Both the position numbers and the translations under genes were made by a program. The notes under the pieces are model-generated. The model was not told the origin of the DNA. It made no database searches and worked only from the letters and a program-made list of their open reading frames with translations. Of a stretch of DNA of 62,820 nucleotides, positions 14,913-22,792 are shown piece after piece. The DNA is from JACZUI01 sp965216725 (GTDB taxonomy: Bacteria > Actinomycetota > Acidimicrobiia > Spongiisociales > ZC4RG35): the NCBI GenBank assembly GCA_965216725.1, contig CBDCGI010000015.1, forward strand, positions 1 to 62,820. Reading direction: 5' to 3'. Each line of letters begins with the position of its first letter. Position 1 is the first letter of the stretch.

Positions 14913-15520
14913 TGATAAGAAAACTCATTGCCCTCGGAATCGGGTTAGCTGCTGGTGTCGCTCTCACCGTGATCCCTCAACAGCTTGCACAAGCCGATAT
15001 GGAACTGCAGTGCTGGAGCCGCTCATCAGCTAAGAGCTACACGTACACAGCCCGGTACGAGGATTATGACTGGGGAGGAGGTTGGTGGAACGACAACAAC
15101 GTCCGCGACACTGCTTCCCATGAAGGCCCCGACTGCTCGGGGCTAACTTTCAAGACTTGGGCGATGAAGAACCAGTCAGGTAGTACAGCTCGCTACTACT
15201 GGAGCATAGGGACCGATATACATGGTCCATATAACTCGACCGCCTTCCGAGATGGCTGTTCCGGTGCGTGTTACGACGTCTGTGGCAGCGGGACCGGGTC
15301 CGCGTGTGGCACAGGGTCGTATGGCTCGACCCAATACATGGATGGCTTCGCCAAGAATGGTCACGTTTCGTTGATCTACAGCGAAGGCAGCAGTGGATAC
15401 GACTGGTTCATTAATGCGGCCGGAGAATCGACAGGGGTTCAATACCAGAGCCTCAACTATCGGACTCAGGCTGCGTATGACGGGATCCGTCGTTACAACT
15501 GGTCGTCCTCGTGTCCGTAG
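14909..15520 (+). CDS. Secreted NlpC/P60-like putative cell-wall hydrolase
   Basis: The ATG overlaps the previous stop (ATGA). Residues 1-30 are a signal peptide (IRKLIALGIGLAAGVALTVIP...AQA). The mature part carries PDCSGLTFKTW (about residue 75), matching the catalytic-Cys motif of NlpC/P60 and related papain-like amidases, and NGHVSLIYSEG (about 150), which can supply the His. The protein is Trp/Tyr-rich and has five other Cys residues (GCSGACYDVCGSG..SAC) that probably form disulfides. NlpC/P60 enzymes cut peptidoglycan stem peptides. The assignment rests on Cys and His motifs and could also fit a CHAP-like or toxin protein. Confidence 0.62.
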   Translation: MMIRKLIALGIGLAAGVALTVIPQQLAQADMELQCWSRSSAKSYTYTARYEDYDWGGGWWNDNNVRDTASHEGPDCSGLTFKTWAMKNQSGSTARYYWSIGTDIHGPYNSTAFRDGCSGACYDVCGSGTGSACGTGSYGSTQYMDGFAKNGHVSLIYSEGSSGYDWFINAAGESTGVQYQSLNYRTQAAYDGIRRYNWSSSCP

Positions 15521-16635
15521 ATGGACAACCAAAAGCACCACATCCTGGAGGTCGCGAATGCGGCCTCCAGGAGCCTCGTTTCACCAGGCGAATTGTCCTT
15601 CTGATCGTGGTCACGCTGACTCTCGGCTCCTGTGTCTCAACGGTCGACGGGCGACATGGACCTTCCTCCCCTACCGCGGCTTCGTCTGTCGAGACCACGC
15701 CCTCAACGGCCGGTTCCCCCACCACGACGATGCAAACTCACCCACCGGTCTCGATCGATGTTGTCGCCCTCTATGAGGAGGCCGAAGTTGCGATGCCCGA
15801 GGAAGAGATCTTCATGGAGTGGGGTGATGAACCCGGGCAGGTTGGACGTGAAAACGTGTTCGGCCCTTGCTGCTTCGACATCATGCCGGACGGGAGCGTC
15901 GTGGTTGACGACGTGCGGAACCTACGGATTCAACTTTTCGACGGATTCATTTGGTATGTGCTCCATGAGTTTGCCGCGGGGGGGCCGACAATTCCTGATG
16001 GTGTAGCGGCGCTCGACAATGGGCTGATCGCCGTGCCGACCGTCCCAAGGGGAGACTCTCTGGCGGATCGCCTTGTCTTGCTGCTCGATGACGAGGGAGT
16101 GATAGTTGATCAGGGCTTAGCAAGGACGTTCCTGAACAATGCTTGGTGGGGTAGGGAGGACCTTTGGAGCGCTCAGGGATCTCCTCCGTTCACTGAATGG
16201 GTGCGAGTCACCGAGTCGGGGTCGTTTATCCCGCGAGAGAACCAGCGGACAGTCGATTCATATTCCGACTCCAAGGCCAGCCTGCATTACGCGTACGATC
16301 GACGCGGTGACTTCGATACCGAGTACAACCTGACCAGCGTCACTCTCACGGTCGGATCAGATACTTCCAGTTGGACATTCTACGGGGGCGATATCGCAGG
16401 CGCGCTTCAGGTGGAGATAGATGGAGAACGTTTCATCGGGTTGTGGATGGCGGATCCCTTCTACGTAGTGACGGTCAGTGGTCACGAGTATGAAACGAGG
16501 GCATTCCTGATCAACCGGAGCCAAGAGTACGAAACGGGAACATTCAATTCCTTCCGAGTCCATGATGGATCCCTGTATCTGCTCCAGACCTACCGGGACG
16601 GCGCCAGGATCGAGATCTTTCCGATTGGCGATTGA
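15511..16635 (+). CDS. Beta-propeller lipoprotein
   Basis: The frame from GTG 15511 gives 374 residues. A positively charged start (RFTRRIV) leads into a lipobox, LTLGSC, so the product is a lipoprotein; the 27 residues before the signal are unusually long and the true start may lie downstream. A Ser/Thr/Pro linker (about 45-80) follows. The rest looks like a propeller, with NHL-like blades such as FDIMPDGSVVVDDVRNLRIQLFD. A perfect 8-bp hairpin (15544-15571) lies in the first codons. It completes the envelope operon of element 2 and resembles the first gene of the operon in fold, not in sequence. Confidence 0.65.
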   Translation: MSVDGQPKAPHPGGRECGLQEPRFTRRIVLLIVVTLTLGSCVSTVDGRHGPSSPTAASSVETTPSTAGSPTTTMQTHPPVSIDVVALYEEAEVAMPEEEIFMEWGDEPGQVGRENVFGPCCFDIMPDGSVVVDDVRNLRIQLFDGFIWYVLHEFAAGGPTIPDGVAALDNGLIAVPTVPRGDSLADRLVLLLDDEGVIVDQGLARTFLNNAWWGREDLWSAQGSPPFTEWVRVTESGSFIPRENQRTVDSYSDSKASLHYAYDRRGDFDTEYNLTSVTLTVGSDTSSWTFYGGDIAGALQVEIDGERFIGLWMADPFYVVTVSGHEYETRAFLINRSQEYETGTFNSFRVHDGSLYLLQTYRDGARIEIFPIGD

Positions 16636-16677
16636 CATGGCTTTCGGAACGACGCGTCAGCTCCCCAAACGACCACA

Positions 16678-16688
16678 TCGCGTCCACA
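16678..16688 (+). repeat. Arm-type site, right end of element 2
   Basis: TCGCGTCCACA, identical to the two tandem copies at 8809-8830 and in the same orientation, 105 bases inside the right attachment core. Together they frame the element as integrase arm sites would. Confidence 0.55.
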
Positions 16689-16792
16689 AGACGGCGCGAA
16701 ACGACGAGTAGCGTCGCGAAGCGACGCGAGCCGAAAGACCTGGTCGAGGCTCGTTTCGACAGATTCCCCCAGGTCACCGATTCACCCGATAG

Positions 16793-16838
16793 GCCCTTAC
16801 AAGGCAGGGGTCGGCGGTTCGAGTCCGTCAACGCCCAC
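16793..16838 (+). repeat. Right attachment site of element 2: tRNA-Val 3' end
   Basis: Exact 46-base copy of 8693-8738. The anticodon stem is broken on its 5' side (AGGCC instead of CTGCC), so this is a fragment left by integration. Sequence to its right is chromosomal. Just inside the element, CCCCCAGGTCACCGA resembles CCCCAGGTAGCCGA at the same distance from the other copy, so the two elements have related ends. Confidence 0.9.
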
Positions 16839-17057
16839 GTCACGGACGTCCACCTTCATGCTCGTCAGCCGTTGGAATGCCTCCTCGACGGCCCGCGCCT
16901 GCTCGACAAGACTCGCCTTGACGGAGTCCTCGATTTCCAGGGTCTCTAGCCACATGCGGTGGGAACGAGCGCTGGCAAGGTGGTCGGCAACCTCTGGACT
17001 CTCCCGGTAGGCATCGAGAATTGCGGTCGTGTATTGCTGATAGATCATGTAGGCCAT
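16797..17057 (-). CDS. Hypothetical protein whose 3' end overlaps the att core
   Basis: I chose ATG 17057, 10 bases after the upstream gene's stop. The 86-residue product is helical (MIYQQYTTAILDAYRESPEV, EIEDSVKASLVEQARAVEEAF). Its last 13 residues (VGVDGLEPPTPAL) are read antisense through the tRNA 3' end, and its stop lies inside the att core, so integration does not change its sequence. The upstream 70 residues look like a real protein. No family is recognised. It is probably co-transcribed with the UBP zinc-finger gene. Confidence 0.5.
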   Translation of the reverse strand: MAYMIYQQYTTAILDAYRESPEVADHLASARSHRMWLETLEIEDSVKASLVEQARAVEEAFQRLTSMKVDVRDVGVDGLEPPTPAL

Positions 17058-17067
17058 CGGTGATCGC

Positions 17068-17850
17068 CTACGGCGTGGGGTACCGCTCGAGGATCTTCCG
17101 TTCGAAAAATGCATTGTCCTCGTAGCACCACACCCAGGACTCGTCCAAACGCAGCGACCGGATCATGGGGTGGCCGGTCTCCTTGTGGTGTTTCATGGCG
17201 TGTTTCTTTCTCGAAGTGTCACAGCATCCGACGGCGCCACAGGTGAGACACATGCGCAGGGCGGGCCAACCAACCCCTTCGGCGTAGCATTGAGAGCACA
17301 CCCGCGTCTCGGGTTGAGTCACCAATATCTGATCGAGATGCGCACAAGGTCTGTCGTTGGCTTGCTGGGTGAGAACAAGTCTCAGCAAAAACTCGGGCAG
17401 GCTGACCGGGTGCGGCGGCGCAGCATCCATGCGGTCCGGCGGGTTGACCAGTTCGAACTGCCTGAGCAGAGCTGCGAGGTCCGGGGCGCCAACATCGTCG
17501 AAACGGAGCGCGAGGCCCTCGTCATCCAATCGCATTGTGACCGGGTTCGTCCAGGAAATGAGCTTCCCGCTGCCCCGTGCACCCCAGAGCGGATTCTGGT
17601 GCGTGCCCCTCATGGCGAACGACGCTCGAACCAGCTCGCCATCGGCTACGACGTCTTTGAATTCGATGGCCAGGTCGGGAACCGCTCGTCTCAGGTCGGC
17701 GAGGAGCGGGACAATTCGCTCTCGGGCAGACGGCTCACCCGTTGCGGGCTCGTAGCCGAAGAACCTGGCCGATAACAGCGTCGCAACGCGATCCCAATCC
17801 TCGTTGCTCACCGACTTCGAGAATTCCTCCAAGATCGCATGCACTCCCAT
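17068..17850 (-). CDS. SnoaL-like domain fused to UBP-type zinc finger
   Basis: ATG 17850 follows GGAGTG, and the frame upstream has no domain, so this start is preferred. The 260-residue product begins with an NTF2/SnoaL-like cone fold (about 1-130: FSKSVSNEDWDRVATLLS, VRASFAMRGTHQNPLWG). It ends with a UBP-type zinc finger (about 175-255) showing CAHL, CSQC, CLTCGAVGCC and HHKETGHPM, the usual Cys/His ligands. In eukaryotes UBP fingers bind the ubiquitin C-terminus; bacterial ones have unknown ligands. The fusion may sense or bind a small molecule or peptide tail. Function is not known. Confidence 0.75.
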   Translation of the reverse strand: MGVHAILEEFSKSVSNEDWDRVATLLSARFFGYEPATGEPSARERIVPLLADLRRAVPDLAIEFKDVVADGELVRASFAMRGTHQNPLWGARGSGKLISWTNPVTMRLDDEGLALRFDDVGAPDLAALLRQFELVNPPDRMDAAPPHPVSLPEFLLRLVLTQQANDRPCAHLDQILVTQPETRVCSQCYAEGVGWPALRMCLTCGAVGCCDTSRKKHAMKHHKETGHPMIRSLRLDESWVWCYEDNAFFERKILERYPTP

Positions 17851-18010
17851 CAAACACTCCATTTGTCGTTGAGCCAAACATACGCACGACGGGCGGCGAA
17901 ACTGGACCGACCGGCTCTCGAGGTAGACGACTGGGCCCGCCCTTCGTGAAGACGCAGTCGTGACATTCCCCCTTAACCTTCCCGATGCCTGCCCGTAGGA
18001 TTCCCGGTTC

Positions 18011-18740
18011 ATGGATACCGCAAGGTCCGGGCGGGCGGCACTCGAGCCCACGGTCGACAACGTCACCAGATGGGCGTTCTGGGTGATCGCGGTCTTGATA
18101 CCCATTCAGCTGCTGATCGGTTTTCTCAAGTTGGTCGACCACGAGTCGTGGTTTTCCGATTTCCTCGCCTATTTCGATGTCGGAGAAGAGCTGACATTTC
18201 CCACTTGGTACTCCACGATGCTGCTCGCCGCAGCAGGCGTAGGTGCGATCATTGCTTATCGAGTGGTCTCGGAGAGAGTGCTGCGCCGCGGGTATTTGTT
18301 GCTGGCCATTGTCATGTTCTACCTGTCGCTCGACGATGCAACCCGACTTCACGAGAGGGCCTCGACTTTGATGCATGAAACTCTTCGACCTCCCGGAGTC
18401 CCTCGAGTTCGCATGGGTGATCCCGTTTTCGATCCTCGCCGTCATACTCTTTGTCGCGTTTCTGCCATTCCTACGTGCGGTTAGCCGCACCGTCCGAATC
18501 GGCCTGGTAACGGCAGGAATCCTGTATGTAGTGGTAGTTCTTGGCCTCGAGCTTCTGGAGTCTGCGGTGTTCGCCGCCAACGGCGAAGGCAACGCAGTGA
18601 CCGAGCTGGCTTCTCTCGCAGAAGAGGTCGCTGAGATGGTCGGAGCAATCCTCGTAGCCCGAGTGACCTTCCTGGTTGCCATTCGTCACCCCCAAGACAT
18701 CGCCCTCGATCGTCTGTTCATGCGATCCGCACCGGGATGA
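18011..18740 (+). pseudogene. Frameshifted multi-span membrane protein
   Basis: Two frames join into one membrane protein. The first (18011-18484) gives three hydrophobic helices and LSLDDATRLHERAST; its last 35 or so residues lose protein-like composition. The second (from ATG 18375) gives LFDLPESLEFAWVIPFSIL and further helices to 18740. The change near 18375-18390 is a single-base shift between frames 2 and 3. Either the gene is broken or the base sequence has an error there. Two separate overlapping genes are less likely because neither half is a complete membrane unit. Function unknown. Confidence 0.65.
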
Positions 18741-18752
18741 GTCGACCAGGCG

Positions 18753-19784
18753 TCAGCGAATCAGGAAGCCCTTGCCAATCTCGTCTTCCGGATCAACCCA
18801 GAACTCGGCCCTCCCTGTGATGTGAGCGGTGCCGGTGACTTCAGGGACTACGGCAGCGTGTCCATCAAACTCCGTCTCATCGATCCACCGGCCGGTGAAC
18901 GTACTGCCCACGATTGACTCCACGACCATCGGCTCCCCACGCGTCAGCTGGTCTCGGGCATGGGCGATTGCCACCCGACCCGAGACTCCGGTCCCTGTAG
19001 GGGAGCGGTCGATCTCACCGTCGGCAAAGACGCAGACGTTCCGGCTGTGGTTCAAGGGGTCCCGTGCCGGTCCGGTGAAGATCACTCCGTAGAGGAATCC
19101 GAGCTCAGGCAGGGGATGAGAGATGGCTCTCGAATCGGAGATGGCAGCCTTCAGAGTGCGGCCGGCAGCAACGAGCTCGGAGCCGTCATCGAGGCTCACC
19201 CCGGCGGTAGCCGCGTCGACGTATGCATAGAACGCACCGCCGAAAGCCAGGTCATAGCTGAGGATTTCCCCTGACGGCAATTCGATCGCTGCGTCTAGGT
19301 CAACAGCGTATGAAGGCACGTTGCGAAAGCTCACTTCCGTCACTGACCCACCTTCAACCTTGGCAGTGGAAGTGACCTGACCGGCCGGCGTGTCGATTCT
19401 GATTGTTGTCGGGTCGCCCGTGGATGCCACCAGGCCGGTCTCCAGGGCGATCTTGGTGAGGGCGATGATTCCGTGACCACACATCGTTGAGAAGCCCGAG
19501 TTGTGCATGAAGAGAACCGAGATGTGGCTGTCGGCAGCTACCGGAGGGCCTAATAGCGCCCCGTACATGTCGGCATGGCCACGCGGTTCCCACATCAGCA
19601 GCTTCCGGTAGTGGTCCAGGTGCTCCATGGCGTAGGAACGCCGGGCGACGATGCTGTCGCCCGGAATCTCGGGGAGTCCGTCGAGGATCACCCGAAACGG
19701 CTCGCCGCCGGTGTGAGAGTCGATAACCGTGATTCTCTGCCAGTGCCCCGCGGGCGACCATTCCAAGACAGGGGACATGTCCAT
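18753..19784 (-). CDS. Proline racemase-family protein, probable trans-3-hydroxy-L-proline dehydratase
   Basis: The 343-residue product belongs to the proline racemase fold: DSHTGGEPFRV at 22-32, the first catalytic Cys102 in MCGHGI, and DRSPTGTG at 259-266. Racemases and 4-hydroxyproline epimerases have Cys in the last motif (SPCGTG). Here it is Thr263, the substitution known for trans-3-hydroxy-L-proline dehydratases, which make 1-pyrroline-2-carboxylate. The gene is divergent from the Nif3-like gene with only 22 bases between starts. ATG 19778 is an alternative start. Activity is inferred from the single diagnostic residue. Confidence 0.85.
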   Translation of the reverse strand: MDMSPVLEWSPAGHWQRITVIDSHTGGEPFRVILDGLPEIPGDSIVARRSYAMEHLDHYRKLLMWEPRGHADMYGALLGPPVAADSHISVLFMHNSGFSTMCGHGIIALTKIALETGLVASTGDPTTIRIDTPAGQVTSTAKVEGGSVTEVSFRNVPSYAVDLDAAIELPSGEILSYDLAFGGAFYAYVDAATAGVSLDDGSELVAAGRTLKAAISDSRAISHPLPELGFLYGVIFTGPARDPLNHSRNVCVFADGEIDRSPTGTGVSGRVAIAHARDQLTRGEPMVVESIVGSTFTGRWIDETEFDGHAAVVPEVTGTAHITGRAEFWVDPEDEIGKGFLIR

Positions 19785-19806
19785 CCTCGGAGCCTACGAT
19801 CTGCCA

Positions 19807-20580
19807 ATGCCGACCGTTGCCGACATCGTCCGCTCACTGTCTGAGATAACGCAACCCGAATCCGCTGCCTCCTGGGACCCGGTGGGCCTTCAACTCGGCG
19901 ATTCCACGGCCGAAGTCACCACCATCGCTGTATGCCATGAGGTGACTGAAGAGGTCGTGGCCGCGGCCAAAGAACGGGCAGTCGATCTGCTCATCTCATA
20001 CCATCCTCTTCTCTTCGCACCGGTCAACAGGTTGATTGCCGGCCGCTCGCCGCAAGCCCGGGCTCTTGCCTTGATTGAGGACGGAACCAACCTGGTAATC
20101 ACTCACACCGATTTCGATGCTTGTGAAGGTGGCGCCGCCGATGCGCTGGCTGAGGTGCTCCAGCTGCGAGACATCGAGCCTTTCGGTGCGGACGAACAGA
20201 ACAGTCTGCCCCCGATTGGCCGGGTGGGCGACTTCGACTTGTCACTCGACGCTCTCGACGCGCGCGTGTCCGATCTATTTGGAGCCAACGGGTTACGGAT
20301 CTCGGGGGACCGGTCGCAGACATTGCATCGTGTGGCAGTCGTGCCCGGTTCGGGCTCCGATCTCATATCGGAAGCTGCCGTGCTCGCAGATGCCCTGGTG
20401 ACTGGAGATGTCTCGCATCATCGTGCTCGTAGAGCCCTCGATTTAGGACTTGCGATTGTCGATCCCGGTCACATTGCCACCGAGAGGCCGGGGATGAAGG
20501 CCTTAGTTCGGTTGGTTTCCGACATAGCCGACGTCGAGGTGGTCGACCTCACCGGAATCGACCCCACTACCTGGTCCTGA
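19807..20580 (+). CDS. Nif3-like dinuclear metal-centre protein
   Basis: ATG 19807 begins MPTVADIV, the usual start; the frame upstream overlaps the divergent gene. The 257-residue product shows family landmarks: SWDPVGLQLGD (about 25-35), DLLISYHPLLF (two metal-binding positions near 65), ITHTDFDAC (about 100), TGDVSHHRA and DPGHIATER near 200-225. Nif3/YbgI proteins form hexameric toroids with two metals per subunit and are often annotated GTP cyclohydrolase I type 2; their true role is unclear. Confidence 0.9.
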   Translation: MPTVADIVRSLSEITQPESAASWDPVGLQLGDSTAEVTTIAVCHEVTEEVVAAAKERAVDLLISYHPLLFAPVNRLIAGRSPQARALALIEDGTNLVITHTDFDACEGGAADALAEVLQLRDIEPFGADEQNSLPPIGRVGDFDLSLDALDARVSDLFGANGLRISGDRSQTLHRVAVVPGSGSDLISEAAVLADALVTGDVSHHRARRALDLGLAIVDPGHIATERPGMKALVRLVSDIADVEVVDLTGIDPTTWS

Positions 20581-20627
20581 GCCCGTCTCGACTCGACCCT
20601 GCGGGAAACCCCGTCACCTGAGAATCT

Positions 20628-21437
20628 TCAGATCTCACCTTCGCATCTGGCAGGGGACTCAAAGATCGACGGAAATCGTTCGCCGCAGGTCCCTCCGAAC
20701 CACTCGTATTCGCTTCCAGGAGGGGCCATGAAGTAGAGCTGGTCACACGAGTCACCGGCTCCATCCGCGCATTCATCGTGAAGCGCGTCAAGAGCGGGAT
20801 CGTCTCCATATGCGAGGCCGGATCCGGACATCCCAAGTGTCGTCGGTGACACACCACAATCGAGGCCCGCCTGAATGAAGGTGGCCCCAATGGAGAGCGC
20901 TGGAGACGAGACGTCGTTCGGGGAGACGGCAGCTTCTTTCAAGGTGTCGAGGAGGCGGGCGGTGCCCTGATCTTCGATTAGCCCCGTCGCGATGCAGGCT
21001 GCTTCGGACTCGGTCAGCGGGGTGGCGATCATGAGACTCGTCGCAACAAACCCCCTCACCGCCTCTTGAACGTCGGCTGCCGCGTTTAGACCTTCCTCAG
21101 CATCGCTCAAATCGTCTTCGAGACTGGTCAGATGTGATTCGAGTTCAGCAACAGTGCTCTCCAGGCCCGCGAGGTCGTCCTCGAGTACCTCGGCACGCTG
21201 CTGATTCTCCTCCGCCGACTGTTCGGAATCGGCTAGAGCACTCTTCAGATCGGAGTTGTCGCTGTTCGATTGGATCAGGAGGAAAGCCATCGCTCCAAAC
21301 GCGACCGCCGCGAGCCCAGTCGCCAACCAGAGAAGGCGCCGGGAGGAATCGCGGTCCTTGCCTCCACGGCTAGCGCTGGAAGGCGATGTGAGCCTGGGCT
21401 CGTCACCCTGACCTGGATCTCGCTCATGATCCACCAT
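20628..21437 (-). CDS. Membrane-anchored coiled-coil protein with Cys-rich C-terminus
   Basis: ATG 21437 follows AAGGGAG at good spacing. The product (269 residues) has a charged cytoplasmic N-terminus, one membrane span at about residues 35-57 (LLWLATGLAAVAFGAMAFLLI), a coiled coil from about 60 to 125 (DLAGLESTVAELESHLTSLEDDL), and a globular outer domain with six Cys residues (EAACIATGL, ECADGAGDSCDQLYF, GGTCGERFPSIFESPARC), probably in disulfides. The layout resembles exported actinobacterial proteins of unknown role. It converges with the Nif3-like gene. Confidence 0.7.
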   Translation of the reverse strand: MVDHERDPGQGDEPRLTSPSSASRGGKDRDSSRRLLWLATGLAAVAFGAMAFLLIQSNSDNSDLKSALADSEQSAEENQQRAEVLEDDLAGLESTVAELESHLTSLEDDLSDAEEGLNAAADVQEAVRGFVATSLMIATPLTESEAACIATGLIEDQGTARLLDTLKEAAVSPNDVSSPALSIGATFIQAGLDCGVSPTTLGMSGSGLAYGDDPALDALHDECADGAGDSCDQLYFMAPPGSEYEWFGGTCGERFPSIFESPARCEGEI

Positions 21438-21665
21438 CGCCACTCCCTTTCGCTGATTGCGTCATAGTCACCAGCCTCACCTTGCGGTTTCGGCTCGTGC
21501 TTCATTGGTTAAAGGCGCGGTCCCGTCCGAATCGCGACACTTGGGCGCGGACACCGCAGAGAAGGAACGTGATCCGGCGGTCGCGATCATGCCTTCGACG
21601 AAGCTCTAGTGATGTGGACGCGACGTAGAGAGCGCCCAATGAGGTCACGATCCAAGGAGAACGAA

Positions 21666-21974
21666 GTGGCAACCCTGAAGCTGGAACGCGGCGGAGCCAA
21701 GGGCTCGTTGATGAACAAGTTCAAAGTTCACATCGACGGGGAACAGGTCGGAGAGCTCAAGAAGTACGGGGACACAGCGACGTTCGAGGTTTCGCCCGGG
21801 CCGCACACTATTGCAATCAAAGCATTCGGAGGGGTGCGGGGAACCGTCGAAATCGAATTCACCGAGGGTGACGCAAGGGATCTGCTCACCGGCTATCCGA
21901 GCTTCACTATCGGCGTGATCCAAGGGGTGACCACGATGAGCGGAACACTCGGTTTCTGGGAACGCGAAGACTGA
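21666..21974 (+). CDS. Hypothetical small beta-rich protein
   Basis: GTG 21666 lies behind AAGGAGAACGAA, better than any upstream start. The 102-residue product alternates short strands: LKLERGGAKGS, FKVHIDGEQVGEL, ATFEVSPGPHTIAIKAFGGVRGTVEIEF. This is PEGA-like or carbohydrate-binding-like in look, with a Gly-rich hydrophobic end. No signal peptide is visible. No family is assigned with confidence. Confidence 0.65.
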   Translation: MATLKLERGGAKGSLMNKFKVHIDGEQVGELKKYGDTATFEVSPGPHTIAIKAFGGVRGTVEIEFTEGDARDLLTGYPSFTIGVIQGVTTMSGTLGFWERED

Positions 21975-22081
21975 CGGGTCTTACCTTCGATTCAACAGGC
22001 GGACGCGCTGACCCCAGAGACGCCGTTCCAAGGGGAATCACCTAACAACTTGGTCCCGACGTAGCGTTACGCTTCGGGCCG

Positions 22082-22789
22082 ATGCAGCTGACCAGCCTCG
22101 CCGATCTATTGGATGTCCAAGACCTGGATCTTCAGATCGACCGGCTGCTTGAAGATCGTCAGTCTTTGCCTGAGCTCGAGCGCTACCGGTCCACCCACGA
22201 GACCATCGAGACGCTGCGGGCCGATCGCGACACGGCCGCAGCTGATCTCAAAGAGATCGAGCTGAGTTTGGACAAGTCTGAGGGTGAGTTGGAGATCCTC
22301 GAAAACAAGCTCGATGAGCACGAGACTCGGCTCTTCGCTGGGGGGATGAGTGCTCGGGAGACAGAGCACATGCGGCTGGAAGTGCAGAGTCTGAGAGGCC
22401 AAAAGGGGACGATGGAAGAGAAGGTGCTCCAACTGCTCGAAGAGGTCGATCCGGCCCGCGAGGGCCTGCAACGTCTGGATACCGAGATCGAAGTCTTGTC
22501 GAAGGAGAAGGAATCGCTGGAGACCTCCATCAAGGAGGCCTGGACTCGTATCGACGCCGAGCTCGCTCGCAAGGAGGAGAGGAAGCGGGCGGCCGTTTCT
22601 CCGATTCCCGAAGATCTAATCGACCTCTATGAACGGCTCAGGGAGATGAAGGAAGGGGTGGCGGTCGGCAGGTTCGAAAACGGAATCTGCGGTGGCTGTC
22701 ACATGTCGCTCTCGCCGGCAGAGCAGGCAGAGGCCCTCAAGGATGACATCCCCCGGTGTGTGCACTGCCGGCGGATCCTCGTCGGCTAG
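22082..22789 (+). CDS. Coiled-coil protein with C4 zinc ribbon (CT398/DUF164 type)
   Basis: The 235-residue product has a long antiparallel coiled coil (about 5-175) and a C-terminal zinc ribbon: ICGGCHMSL and PRCVHCRRIL supply four Cys at about 202-228. This is the family called C4-type zinc ribbon domain protein, widespread in Actinobacteria, Chlamydia and others. Its hairpin-plus-ribbon shape suggests nucleic-acid or protein bridging, with roles in secretion or transcription proposed in some bacteria. In actinobacteria it often sits near Nif3-like genes, as here. Confidence 0.9.
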   Translation: MQLTSLADLLDVQDLDLQIDRLLEDRQSLPELERYRSTHETIETLRADRDTAAADLKEIELSLDKSEGELEILENKLDEHETRLFAGGMSARETEHMRLEVQSLRGQKGTMEEKVLQLLEEVDPAREGLQRLDTEIEVLSKEKESLETSIKEAWTRIDAELARKEERKRAAVSPIPEDLIDLYERLREMKEGVAVGRFENGICGGCHMSLSPAEQAEALKDDIPRCVHCRRILVG

Positions 22790-22792
22790 CCG

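Larger units (their letters stand above)
8693..16838. mobile_element. Element 2: 8.1-kb defence/envelope element in tRNA-Val
   Basis: The element is bounded by exact 46-bp tRNA-Val 3'-end repeats and contains its own tyrosine integrase (11335-12468). Arm-type repeats TCGCGTCCACA lie just inside both ends (8809, 8820 and 16678). Cargo is an ApeA-like HEPN gene, a HEPN/DUF5677-like gene, a SEC-C protein and a three-gene secreted/envelope operon. It has no replication, capsid or transfer gene, so it is either mobilised in trans or a simple integrative island. Confidence 0.88.

Noticed and set aside
15544..15571. Hairpin read as a terminator between the NlpC/P60-like and lipoprotein genes
   Set aside because: It lies after the lipoprotein frame has begun, has no T run, and the two genes overlap; it may affect translation or mean a later start, but a terminator there would cut the operon.
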